Shown: in pieces, positions 43,070-54,268 of the stretch | How positions within the stretch are numbered: position 1 is the stretch's first letter | Layout: every line of letters starts with the position of its first letter | Made by a program: the position numbers and the translations under genes | Notes under the pieces: generated by a model | What the model was told of the DNA's origin: nothing | The model's database searches: none | What the model saw: only the letters and a program-made list of their open reading frames with translations | Source: Liolophura sinensis | Taxonomy: Eukaryota > Mollusca > Polyplacophora > Chitonida > Chitonidae | DNA: 64,000 nt | Reading direction: 5' to 3' | Assembly (NCBI RefSeq): GCF_032854445.1 | Contig: NC_088295.1 | Span: 29,320,470-29,384,469 of the forward strand

Positions 43070-44175
43070 GTGATAATGTGAGAACCTGTCAAGTTTTGTA
43101 AGGAGGTGTGTATCGCTTACAGTTCTGCCTAGGAGGGCCGGTCTGTGAGATTGCTCCAACACCCCGGCCCTCAATAGGCTTCCTCCTGTCCGTCTTGGGC
43201 CAGGCAGGGACGCAGTCCGCCCACTACACACCTTACCCTGTTATTCTATTCAACGAGCAGATTAGTAAATTAGCGTATAACGTCGCGTGGTGTAATTTGC
43301 CCGATGGCCGTTGCTCGGAACTTCAGTGACAGGGATTAAACGGTTGTGGACAATGGGCGAGGTCTAGGTGAGGTTCCCAAAGAGCATCTGATACCCCAGG
43401 AGTCAATCCACGGCACAAAACAACCCTTAACAAGGACCCGTGCGCGTGCCCGACCCCACTGCCCCGTCACTATGATTTCAATTTCAAGTTTGATTTCCGA
43501 ATTATTACTTCGCACCAAACTTTAATTATCACGATCCTGGGTACATATTCAGCAATAACACTGTACTTATTTCTGAATATAACAAGAAACAAGTATTATG
43601 ATTAGACATGTAATTTTGGCTAACAATACAAGTTGTTTTCAATCGTGTAATTTCAGATTTAATTTAATGTTTACTGAAATACGCTGATAACAGTTTCGAG
43701 TGTAATGAAGTAATATTGCAAACATACTCAGTGCACGAAAGTTAAATATTTAAAAATTAACTTTCACGCACCACTTAATTTTTTAACAAATAGATATTGT
43801 CAGATAGAAAATAAATTACAGTTTCGATCGTGGCCGGTTGTCAAAAGAACATTAAGGATTTGTTGCACAAGTTTCAGATATAAAATTAACCTCTCAAAAG
43901 AATCAAAAGCTTAATAAAATACATTAGACACATCCGGTAGCTAAATGAAACACTATCTCCGTTGTCAGATGACAGTGGGCAAATATATTTTATTATGTAG
44001 AATTAATAATGTTTTGAGATGTTAATATTGTGTCTAAAAGTGGCTCAACAAATTTTTCGAAATCTTTGTGGGGTTAAAGAACGTCCGTATGTGTCCATAT
44101 TCATCTTTAGTGATTTGTAAGGCTTAACGAACGACCTGTCGTTTACATATACATGTATGTACTCGCAAATCGTAC
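43070..44175. other. upstream region of the Olig-like gene
   Basis: Non-coding and less AT-rich from about 43100 to 43480, then AT-rich. No discrete element is recognised. It is the natural place for promoter-proximal control of the bHLH gene. Confidence 0.35.
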
Positions 44176-44431
44176 ACTGAAAAACTGAATCTGTTAATTA
44201 TACCAGAAAGTCTGTTGTCAGAGAGATTCTAGAATGTATTCTGCAGTTGTAACAGATTATTCTGTTAAATATGACACATGGGTATATTCTGTTAATTCAA
44301 CATAGAGATTCTTTTAGACTAACAGGATGTTGAATATGGCACAGTATTATGTTATAATAACAGAATACATTCTAGCATCACTTAGACAACAAACTCTCTG
44401 TTACAATTAACAGATTAATTTTTTAAGTGCA
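44176..44431. mobile_element. MITE-like element with about 70-bp terminal inverted repeats
   Basis: Left end CACTGAAAAACTGAATCTGT followed by TAATT...AGAATGTATTCTG. The right end, read on the minus strand, is CACTTAAAAAATTAATCTGT then TAATT...AGAATGTATTCTG. About 255 bp, no coding capacity. A target-site duplication was not evident. Confidence 0.8.
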
Positions 44432-45597
44432 TCTGTACTCGCGCGATATATGAATTATCCCTTTACACCTTACACACCTGTGTCCATAAGGTGATCAGCT
44501 GAAGAAACGAAGAAGTACACTGTATTTTATAGCACCAATTACGTTCCATAAAATAGTACTGAATGTCTTTGGAGATTTTAACATCATTAAAATGTCTTAA
44601 GTGAATGCCTTATTTAATATCGCTATCCCGTTGAAGTTTTATAGCTAAATGTACACGTGCATTGTTCACTAATTATTCATTTGGCCCATCTAACAGATGT
44701 ATACTTCGACAGTTAAGTTGCCAGGGTAATCTTGCCACTGGTCAGTCACCAATGAACTAGTATCTAGCCAGTGACATCCGGAAGCCGATTAGCTGAGATG
44801 TAATTAAACAGATGTTGCTGACATCACGGTCATGTGATATGCTAAACCCAGACATCCCATTATATATCCGACCATACAGATTTGACTTCATCCGTAATGT
44901 AACCCTTTCTGGCAATTTTCGACTTTTGCTGGGTAAAATCAGTTAAGCTCAATCGGAAAATCTCAAATTATATATGTATTGCTTTATCTGATTGGTGTTT
45001 TTACGCCTTACTCAAGAATACCCCATTATATATACGCTGCATAACATTGCGTGACGACAGCATTCTGGGTGATGAACCTGCATTTTGCAGCGGTGAGTAG
45101 AAATACTTACGTTGAAAATCACGCATTTCTTTGTGTTGAAGGTCTGAAGTTTGAGAACTTGGCATACACGACGTGGGCGTCCTATTCTCTACTTATACCA
45201 TTGCTTAAATTTCTCAACTTTTTTTTAAATCTGTAGATCTGCATTTACCATGTTAAAAAAAGATTTTATGTTGATAGAGTGATGCAAAGCAATTCGAAAT
45301 TTCACGCAATTCGCAGTTCTTCAAAGTAATGTCTGTCTTGCCGAGTGAATAGCTAAACAATAAAACTGGTTGATGGTTTTATGGTATATTTACGTGTTAT
45401 AGACCTGTACAGCAGTAATGATAATCTCTGGATATATCCATTACAGTACCACAAGTCCATGTATATATGCTGTAGGCCTACAGTACTTCCTTAGAAAACA
45501 GTCCAATCTGATACCTTCAAGGGGAATGCTTCCATTCTCTATATATACACTTTGATGATATACACTTTGCTGACTTCATCAATCGTAATATTAAATT
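44432..45597. other. intergenic stretch with one SINE fragment
   Basis: No gene recognised. 44970-45040 holds a decayed SINE family A tail (GCTTTATCTGATTGGTGTTTTTACGCCTTACTCAAGAATA). Confidence 0.45.
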
Positions 45598-46070
45598 AAA
45601 GGCAAAGAAAACACTAATGTAAAGTATATAGGTCAAATAAAGAAGCATTGAACGCTGTCCATAAAATTAGTTTGATTTATTATTTTAAACTTTTTTCATC
45701 ATAGTAAACCACATTTGAAACTGCGAACGTTACGGTGTTTTTTCCTGACAATATTTGGACCATTAACAAGACTTCATGTTTTTTCCACTTAACACATATA
45801 GACTAATAGATTTCATCATTGAAAATATATATACATACAGACCTAAGGATGCATTCGGCGGATGGACCTTGACACGAACTACATGTATTTCAAGCCAAAA
45901 ATATAGACGTGACGTCTGGGTCAAAACCACCAGAGCATCTGATGTTTTAAAACTGTTTTACAGGGTAAAAAATATAGAAAATAGTAAATAGAACTATTTT
46001 CCTGGACAGTGTTCAATTGTCTTTTTTGTTATGTACTTCATTCCAGTGTTTTCTTGGCCTTTAAAAGTTT
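45598..46070. mobile_element. foldback element with about 75-bp imperfect inverted ends
   Basis: Left end AAAGGCAAAGAAAACACTAATG...GAACGCTGTCCATAAAATTAG. The right end, read on the minus strand, is AAAGGCCAAGAAAACACTGG...GAACACTGTCCAGGAAAATAG. The internal part has no recognisable protein. A single-ended relative lies at 37960-38200. Confidence 0.7.
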
Positions 46071-47900
46071 TGTTCAAGTCACTTGACTTTGTCTGCACAT
46101 TATCAATTATGGGAGCTAGGCTGGCTTTCTGTCGGCGTCGTAAGGTCTGTCGTAATAAGGTACCCCTGGCCCTAGAAAGACATGACAGGAGAGGCACGTC
46201 AGGAATAGCCCCCAGGGCACGTCTCCAGATCAATGCACGTACCCATGCGGAAGTTATTTTGTCTGGACCGAATCTGCCAGTTCTATTGCGGCAATTTTTA
46301 AAACGGCACGTGGCAAGCTTGTTTCATTTAAAACTTTAATTTCCAATATACGAAAAGTTTTCGGATTTCATAAATATCACAAGTTTTTTCGAAAAGTGTC
46401 ACTGTTATTACGTAATTTATGAAGGTGGTTACGATAAACCACTGAACCTTAAAGTACTAATATCCTGATAAATATATGAAGCTATAAAGTGGGTCAAAAA
46501 TAAAACTATTATGTTAATTTTATTTCTCAAAGATTTAATTTCCTTTGAGTTACATGTACGCCCCTATACATATTGTATCTCTGAGGCATTTTAGTGGCAC
46601 GTTTTATGAAAATCCCTGTTAATAATTTCAACAAATACACGGTTTTGCAACAAAAAGCAATTCATCCTAAACTGACTGAGTTTATTTATATGCCATGATT
46701 TTCATGTTAGTTCTATTAGGTTTCCGCAATAATTATCGCACTACTAACTCAGGCTGTGAGCTATACGTTTTATGTCGCCCTTATTTAGCCAGGGGGGGTT
46801 ATCAGGTGTTTTTTCTCCGGACTCGTAAATTGGTTTGCTCCTCTCGTAAACCTGACAAACGTCGTGTAACCAGAATATTATTTATTTCATAGCTAAATCA
46901 GAATGAATTAACAAATAAACTCACATTCACCATTTATTTTAAAAACTTCACGAAATGTTAGATATATATTTACCAGTCAAAAGGTATTTTAGATATCCAA
47001 CTTAGCATGTATTACTTCACTACGACAGTTTCAACGGATACAGGGAGCTCTGTTTATGACTATCGTAAGAGCAAGATGAGTATAGGTGAAGACAAACTGA
47101 AATACTCCAAACCATGAACGTGTAAAGTCTATACATAAACAACAAGGATAAGATGACGAATTTTGCTTTCATCTCATTCAGGTCACCGAATAAGAGCTGT
47201 TTTCAAAGCAAAATATGAACAAATGTTAGTGTGTGCCGAACCTTGAACTCTTTCGCCCACATTGTGTACACTAAAATAAACTTTGAAACTGGATTGTTTG
47301 AACTCAAGAATAATATGTTTGTGCTTTTATACATATATGAACAGAAATATGTGGGGAATGAAAAAATATATTTTTATGTAAAGGTGATTAAATGTATGGG
47401 TAGAAGAAACTGGTGACGTTTTTGTTCGAGGAAATATGTGTTGAGTGTCAATATCTAACGGATATGTATATTTGAATTATGGAATACAATATCAAGAAGG
47501 TCAAGGTTGCATGGATGACTTCTGCTTTCTCCGCCATGCCTGTAGTGAATCTGATTGTCATTTTATCAGTATCTCATAATCTGATATGCATTCCTCGAGT
47601 TAGTCACGAGAGCCAGAAGCCATATAATCATCTTGCATTATCCACAGGAAACATCAGAATTTCTGCTGAAGAAAAATAAAACGAGATACAAAACTTCTTA
47701 TCACTTAGTTGTTGCTTGGATAAAGAAGACGTATTACAATAGGTGTTGTTCCTGATTGTTCCAAGAGCATGTTAACAAGCACCAGTGAGTCGTCCTACAG
47801 TCACGCATCACAATATACAGGGCGAGAGTAATTTGTAGTCTAGGTCCCGATTTGCGCGATAACATAGTCGATTTGTAACGAAATTGAACTGCGTTTGAAA
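46071..47900. other. intergenic stretch, no gene supported
   Basis: An open frame at 46031-46339 overlaps the foldback element and has no motif. A 66-codon ATG frame at 47479-47679 (plus) has a hydrophobic middle but no recognisable family. Neither is called. Confidence 0.4.
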
Positions 47901-48575
47901 AACATGGTTTTATTTACTTAAAGTGTAATTCCAGTCAAAGCTGTCAAAGGCAACCTTGTAAGGCTCTCGGTCTATCGCGATTAAATCTTGTTTATTGTGG
48001 CTAAGAGCTGTTCCTGAACAAGGCACCGCGTTGTGCTGGCCCGACGGAAAAAAGGTATCAGTAGAGTTATCTATGTGCGGCGAAACGGACATCCTCCAGT
48101 CGAGACTGCTCGCCTATTGTGTCGATTTCACATCAGGCTTTGACGCGACCGTTCATTGATACCTCCGGCTTAAACGCCAACAAAATTGGCCGTCACTTTT
48201 CGCTTAAATCTGTCCGCCCATCTCCACAACTCTGGTCAAATTTACCTGACGGCTTAACAAGAAAATTACTACCTTCCGGGACACCTTCGCTAGCAGATGA
48301 CATGGGGGACAACTGTTCAGCCATGTGTTCGTTTGTCCTTTTGAAATCACAACTGATTGTCTATGGCGAAACTGACACGATATTCACCTCTTCGACGAAA
48401 CATCATACACAGTCATTCAGAGAACTGCAAATTAATACAAACTTCACTGACTCACGTGTCGGAAACAGCATGCTCGACAATCACATGTTTCTTGAGGCAT
48501 GCATTAGTCATATGAAGCACAGTGAGAAATATTATAGAGCATCTCAAACCTACACAACAGTAAGGCTCTGACATA
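47900..48575. other. unusual open-frame cluster on both strands, unassigned
   Basis: A 150-codon frame runs 48119-48571 on the plus strand with no ATG at its start. On the minus strand an ATG in good context at about 48325 (ACACATGGCTGAACAG) opens a 43-codon frame, followed lower down by a 60-codon ATG frame at 47910-48092. No protein family is recognised in any of them. The stretch is less AT-rich than its neighbours and could be an unrecognised exon or a conserved regulatory block. Confidence 0.3.
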
Positions 48576-50091
48576 AACTTTGATACGATGAATAGCTATA
48601 TCACCACCCTTCCACCAAATCCTGCTTCCACCATTCTCATATACCCATATTTAGTGTTGAGCAACAAACAATGAATTTCGGAACAAATTTGGCACTGCAG
48701 CACATTTTATATTGAAAAATGTATGACACACAATCTGTTTGTCCATAACAACTCGGGAGATTTATTCGCATCGCTATCTATGTGGTTTTGCATTATGCGT
48801 ATAGGCCTATTTCATTTTTCACTTCAAAAAATCACAGCTTTGCTTTAAAAAAAAAGAATGTGTACTTAATAACCTCGATGGTTAGAGGTTCTCTATAAGG
48901 TGAACTTATATACAAGTAAGGCTATAAAACACGATAACCAGAAATCTACATATGCTTGTAAATGATTGTGTCAGACAGGAACCGCACATGAGCATAGCTT
49001 GTTATAAATGTAATAAAGGTAATTTCAGATTTTTTATGTATGAAATATAACACTTAAGTCAAAATGTACTTGGATTTGAAATGCATATATAACATTCGTG
49101 ACTACTGCGTTTTATTATCATATATGTTTGTGAACAGTTTTAAACGTCAGTGATTGCATTTAGTTTCGAAATATTCGATAATATTTACGGCTACCACGAA
49201 TCATATTTTATTTTCGATAATTACTGGTCAAATTTTATTTCAGTAGCCTTCAGCTTGTAGTGAAGTTCTCACGCTTAAAATGTGGGTGCAATTCGCTGCT
49301 ATGGTGGCTGCTAGCAGGGTGGCTGACATATCCACATACACAGGAAATATACCCCGCAATTATTGTGCCAACGTCAGATTTTATGACCTTTAACCCTAAT
49401 TTCACACCTGAGATCAACTCTCGGTGGGCAGCCGTGTGAGGGTCAGAAAACATGCACCCCTGCCTCCAAAGGCGAAAGGATAATTCCTGTTGTTTTTGGT
49501 GTTATATTTTGATAGGTAGTGGGTAATTACCGAGTATTATTAATGTCCTGTCTGTGAGCACTTGTAAGCGGATTACCAACACTTCCAGTGATCATCGTGC
49601 CACTATATAACAATGAGGCTGACATGATCCAAACAACACCTTGAAATGGGCACTGTTTACAAACAGGAGTGATAGCCTTATGTCATCGAGGCGTGCGCGA
49701 ACTGACCACCTGTGAAGGGTCGCCTGGTAAAAATACGGGTCCACCGGAAAAGTAAAGGAGCATACAAAATAATATCATTCTGGATGAAGATAACTAGATG
49801 AAATAAAAGTAAATATATTACAGAAGTGATCATATCCTTTTCTGAGATCCCGACAACGCAAAACTAACTGGATTACCACTCGCAAATAATATGCCTCTAC
49901 TTTTCCAAAATGTGGGTCATCCCATGATTTTCTTATCCTTAGTAAACAAAGATTGCACATGAGAAGGTCAGCCAGCAACCCATGCCCCCCCCCACCTCCC
50001 CTCCACCTCCAGGCTCTTCTCGGTTTTCTCTCACCACAATGCTGGCCACCGTGGTAGGAAATATCTGTATTTTTTAGTACAACTCCGTTCA

Positions 50092-50097
<6 letters not shown>
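48576..50097. other. intergenic stretch, no gene supported
   Basis: AT-rich. An ATG frame of 67 codons at 49250-49453 (minus) is unrecognised. A C/T-rich stretch CCATGCCCCCCCCCACCTCCCCTCC occurs near 49980. Confidence 0.4.
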
Positions 50098-50124
<27 letters not shown>

Positions 50125-50127
50125 GTC
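50096..50127. repeat. (AATC)n microsatellite
   Basis: CAATCAATCAATCAATCAAT and further units, directly before a SINE head. Confidence 0.9.
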
Positions 50128-50138
50128 AATGTTGATTC

Positions 50139-50245
50139 CTTAGCCGAGTAGTTAGCATGCCAGCGCGGTGGACTGACTCACTAATGCAGTCGCTGTGAGT
50201 TCAAGTCCAGCTCATGCTGGCTTCCTCTACGGCCGGAAGTGAGAA
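50139..50245 (+). mobile_element. SINE family A head fragment
   Basis: GCCGAGTAGTTAGCATGCCAGCGCG and GTCGCTGTGAGTTCAAGTCCAGCTCATGCTGGCTTCC match the family A tRNA-like head. The body is cut off where family B tail sequence begins. Confidence 0.8.
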
Positions 50246-50247
50246 AA

Positions 50248-51062
50248 TGTGCCAACAAGTTCCGAATGAGCGAGTGAGTGCGTGCTTAAACCCCGTCCAG
50301 ACTATCCAACATCACTCAACTTTTGTTGACTCAACAAGAGTCAACTTAAAGTTGAGTGAACAAGTTGAGACGTGGTGAGTAGTTTCCACGGGTTCCTCAA
50401 CTTCCTTCAACAACACACAACACCATCCAACAAGGTTAAATCGGAAATGTTTTTGTGTATTTTTTGTCAACATGTTGAGTGAAGCTGAGTGAAAGTTGTC
50501 AGTCAGCGGGCGTGTGGAAATAACGTGACCGTCTTATAGTACATGACCTGGCAAAATGACGACAAAAGAGAGAAACTGTTCTCATGATGAGACGCCTTCT
50601 ACGCCGAACAGACATGGCAATAGGCGCAGCCGATAAACACACGACACGATCCTTTCGGCTGCTCGCCATTGTGTCTCATGCAATGGAGAGAAAATATGGA
50701 GTTTTCCCTCCAATTTATCGAAAAAAAAAACAAAAAAAAAAAACACAGCTCAACATAGTTGAACTTACGTCAGCAGTGTTATGACGGCGAAGGAGTTCTT
50801 TGAGTGCATGTACGTGTAATGTGCCTTCTTGTTGCAGGACGGATTTTCACCGTTCTTTTATCCACTTCACTCAGACGACTTACCAAACGGAAGTAAGCGG
50901 CCCCACTCGAGCCATTATAGGCCACCTGATTCGGGTCAACCAGTCATTGCACTATCCCCTTAATGCTGAACGACAGGCGAAGAAGTTAGAACCTCCTCAT
51001 TTGAGGTCTTAGGTGTGACCCAACACAGGATTGACCTGGATCTACTGCTCCCGAAACCCCAA
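50248..51062 (-). mobile_element. SINE family B copy, interrupted by an insertion
   Basis: The family B tail complement GAGCGAGTGAGTGCGTGCTTAAAC (50260-50290) and its body complement ATGACGGCGAAGGAGTTCTT (from about 50781) are separated by about 490 bp of unrelated sequence. Past that, the SINE continues through ATTATAGGCCACCTGATTCGGGTCAACCAGTC to a decayed head near 51060. Confidence 0.7.
50291..50780. mobile_element. unclassified insertion inside a SINE
   Basis: About 490 bp bounded by the two parts of the SINE family B copy. Its left end is rich in CAACATCACTCAACTTTTGT and TTGACTCAAC motifs; the right end has CAGCTCAACATAGTTGAACT, giving loosely inverted GTTGA-rich ends. A 66-codon frame (50584-50784) has no recognised domain. 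It is probably a non-autonomous DNA element. Confidence 0.5.
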
Positions 51063-51084
51063 CTGAACCATCGGGGCCAGTTCA

Positions 51085-51205
51085 ACTTGCGAATGGTCGT
51101 CGGTTTCCTCCGGGCTCTGCCCGGTTTCCACCCACCATAATGATGGCCGCCGCCGTATAGGGGAAATTTTCTTGAGCACGGCGTATATAAAACATCAGTT
51201 AAATA
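51085..51205 (+). mobile_element. SINE family A 3' fragment
   Basis: GAATGGTCGTCGGTTTCCTCCGGGCTCTGCCCGG, CACCCACCATAATGATGGCCGCC and CTTGAGCACGGCG..., with an AAATAA tail. Head missing; it abuts the family B copy. Confidence 0.8.
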
Positions 51206-52442
51206 ATTTTATGTATACTTAATGGGCCAGTAGACCTTAGGTGAAAAAATATCATGCCTAGTATGTAGCATTTGCTGTCAAACTTGTTATGAAATGTGCT
51301 ATCACGCTTCCGTTCTCAAGTTATATCTACATGTATCATACTTACAGGAAACTAATGTAGAAAGGTCTAACTGACCTGTGGAAATATTGAGTTGTATGTT
51401 CTTTCGTTGAAGGTGATTGCCGTAAATGAACATGAGAACATGGAACTTGACCCATTGCATACCAGGTTCTAGAAATGTAATGACCTGTTCTATATTTGTC
51501 AGTGGTGAGGTGTTGTTTGTATCATCGAAACACCGAGAAACAAGTGACAGTAGTGTCATTTGAGATTGCATTTTCTCGGAGTTTTAGACACACTGTTTTT
51601 CATGCGAATTACAAATTTTAGTCAGCCGTTGTTTTCTCCTGTAATGGATACCAATGTATTAATATTAAATAGCTGTTCCTATAAAACCTCCTGCCTATGG
51701 TTAACGGATTTACATTACACTAAGAATACAGATGCAGATAGAAAAAGAACACAACAGAGTGTCAAAGATGAGACAAGGTCAATAGTTCACGCATAATCCT
51801 GGATTGTCAAATAGGTATTATCTGATAACTCTGATTATCTTGTCATTAGGTGTGTCAATTTCGTGCTCTCTGATTTATTACGTATGGCAGCCGTTATCAT
51901 TGAAACAAACAGGATCAGAAGTACAGTTGTACACTCGGCAGGCCTGTCACCTCGACTTCTTTTTGCGTCACCTTTATGTGTTGGACCTTGACCAGGAAAC
52001 CACAACCAAGTGTAAAATAGATTTCAAATGCGTCAAGGGACAAGGTTAAGAAATTATTTAATCAGTATATTTATTTATTTATTTATTTGTATGCAGCGTG
52101 TTTTAACGCCATACTCCAGAATCTGTCACTTAAGAGGCGGTGGTCAGTTTTATTCGGGCACAGGAAACTGGAATGCATGTCATCTATAGCTAACTGAAAA
52201 ATCAATTTATGTTTATTTCATTGTCTTTTGACACCTTACTCAAGAATTTAATTGGAAAATTAAAACTCAGTGGATACTGGTTTTAGCGGATTTCATATTT
52301 TATACCAATAATATACTGAAATAACAAATTCACAACCACAGTGTTAAGCATTCCAGGCTTCCGCAAGTTAAACTGCGGCTTTACGTCAGACGGTTTGCCA
52401 TGCTCCAGACGATGGTCGGTAATTTCCTCAACCGGTAAACCT
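51206..52442. other. intergenic stretch with a SINE tail
   Basis: No gene supported. Contains a family A tail-proximal fragment at 52060-52176 (TTTATTTATTTATTTATTTG...ACGCCATACTCCAGAATCTGTCACTTA). Open frames near 51302-52049 show no recognisable motif. Confidence 0.4.
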
Positions 52443-52652
52443 AGCCCCGCAATCATGAAACGATCTTAGATATAAGACAAAATGTCAGTCATTGAACTTA
52501 GTGGGCTCTTCTATGTCCTTTTAGCTGAAATTTGTTTTAGAATAGTTTACCCAGCGTTAATTTTCTCCAAGAACAGTTTGACCTTGTTACCTAAGAAATA
52601 ACAACGTTAAAATGATCTGAAATTTTGTTTAAGGTCTCTTGGTAACCCTGGG
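52443..52652. mobile_element. diverged relative of the MITE-like element at 10856
   Basis: Shares CGATCTTAGA, GTCATTGAACTTAG, TGTCCTTTTAGCTGAAATTTGTT, GTTTACCCAG and the terminal CCCTGGGGCC with the 10856-11068 copy. The terminal inverted repeats are eroded. Confidence 0.7.
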
Positions 52653-52979
52653 GCCTGATATTTTTCTGTTGCTCACTCGTAGATTTTCACTCGCTCTACA
52701 GTATGGTGTAAAAACAAATATTATATGAGTTTGCGATCTGTGAATCGAAAGAAATATATATAAACTGGTTTCCTGGCTTGGAAACTTACAACAAAAATGT
52801 ACCTGTGGAAAATTTCATCTCTCCAAGAAGAGCAGCAAAGACAGGTAAGCCTGGAGATATACTTCGACAAAATGTCAAAGCCCATGGTCAAAATGATGTG
52901 CCATGTCTCAAAAATGAGAGACAGAATGCTTCTCGCGAAATGCCTAGTATTATAACATGCTGTAGAAGATTACGTGTGT

Positions 52980-53312
52980 TTAAGTATGTATGCTTGGGAT
53001 TTAACGTCGTTCTCAACAGTTTTTCAGTCACATGACGACGAGGAGTCATTAGGTGTGTACATATAATGTGTCTACTTTGTGACAGGGCGAGTTCATGGTA
53101 CCAAAGTGCTGCCGCCACTAAAGTTTGGCACCCAGCAAGTCACATGATTCTAACAACGGACCAACCAGTCCTGATTCGTCGCTCTAACCTATCAGAGCTG
53201 AGCGCCAAGCTGGGCAGCAGCAAGTACCATTTTTAGTCTTAGGTATGACCCCGAATCGGGTTTGATCCCGAGGTCTCCCGACTACGACGCGGACGCCCTA
53301 CCCATGTACAAG
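52980..53312 (-). mobile_element. SINE family B copy
   Basis: Tail complement ATGCTTGGGATTTAACGTCG, then TTTTTCAGTCACATGACGACGAGGAGTC, the body, and a B-box complement near GGTTTGATCCCGAGGTC. The head is decayed (CGCGGACGCCCTACC). Confidence 0.75.
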
Positions 53313-53486
53313 ATTATGCAATTGCACGTATTTTATTAGTATGTCAAATACATTCAGTACTCTGAGCCACAGATACTCTAGTCTCACTTGTTTACTGTTT
53401 TGATATTTGATAGCAGTGATGACGCATTCAAGAATATTTAACTTACATTACAGAGGTCGTTTTCTTTCTCTTTTTTTTTTTTGCAG

Positions 53487-54268
53487 GTGTACATGTATAT
53501 CCTCTATACAGAGAGTAGTTTCACAGGGAGAGCATGGCATTAATTGTGCCGCATATTAATGTAATGCAAATGATAGAGTATATCCTTCATACACAGAAGG
53601 GTTTGATAGTGAGAGCATGGCATTAATTGTGCAACATGTTAATGTAATGCAAATGATAGAGTATATCCTCTGTACACAGAAGGGTTTGATAGGGAGAGTA
53701 TGGCATTAATTGTGCAACATGTTAATGTAATGCAAATGATAGAGTATATCCTCTGTACACAGAAGGGTTTGATAGGGAGAGCATGGCATTAATTGTGCAA
53801 CATGTTAATGTAATGCAAATGATAGAGTATATCCTCTATACATAGAAGGGTTTGATAGGGAGAGCATGGCATTAATTGTGCCACATATTAATGTAATGCA
53901 AATGATAGAGTATATCCTCTGTACACAGAAGGGTTTGATAGGGAGAGCATGGCATTAATTGTGCAACATGTTAATGTAATGCAAATGATAGAGTATATCC
54001 TCTGTACACAGAAGGGTTTGATAGGGAGAGCATGGCATTAATTGTGCCGCATATTAATGTAATGCAAATGATAGAGTATATCCTCTATACACAGAAGGAT
54101 TTGATAGGGAGAGCATGACATTAATTGTGCCACAAATTAATGTAATGCAAATGATAGAGTATATCCTCTATACACAGAAGGGTTTGATAGGGAGAGCATG
54201 ACATTAATTGTGCCACATATTAATGTAATGCAAATGATAGAGCATATCCTCTTTACACAGAGCCGATG
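53487..54268. repeat. 83-bp minisatellite with one POU octamer per unit, about 9 units
   Basis: Unit GGTTTGATAGGGAGAGCATG, GCATTAATTGTGCAACATGT, TAATGTAATGCAAATGATAG, AGTATATCCTCTGTACACAG, AAG. ATGCAAAT starts at 53564, 53647, 53730, 53813, 53896, 53979, 54062, 54145 and 54228, always intact and always 83 bp apart. The first and last units are the most diverged outside that core. Confidence 0.95.

Noticed and set aside
46031-46339. 102-codon plus-strand frame with a basic, Arg-rich middle
   Set aside because: Overlaps the foldback element ending near 46070, with another open frame on the opposite strand; no domain recognised.
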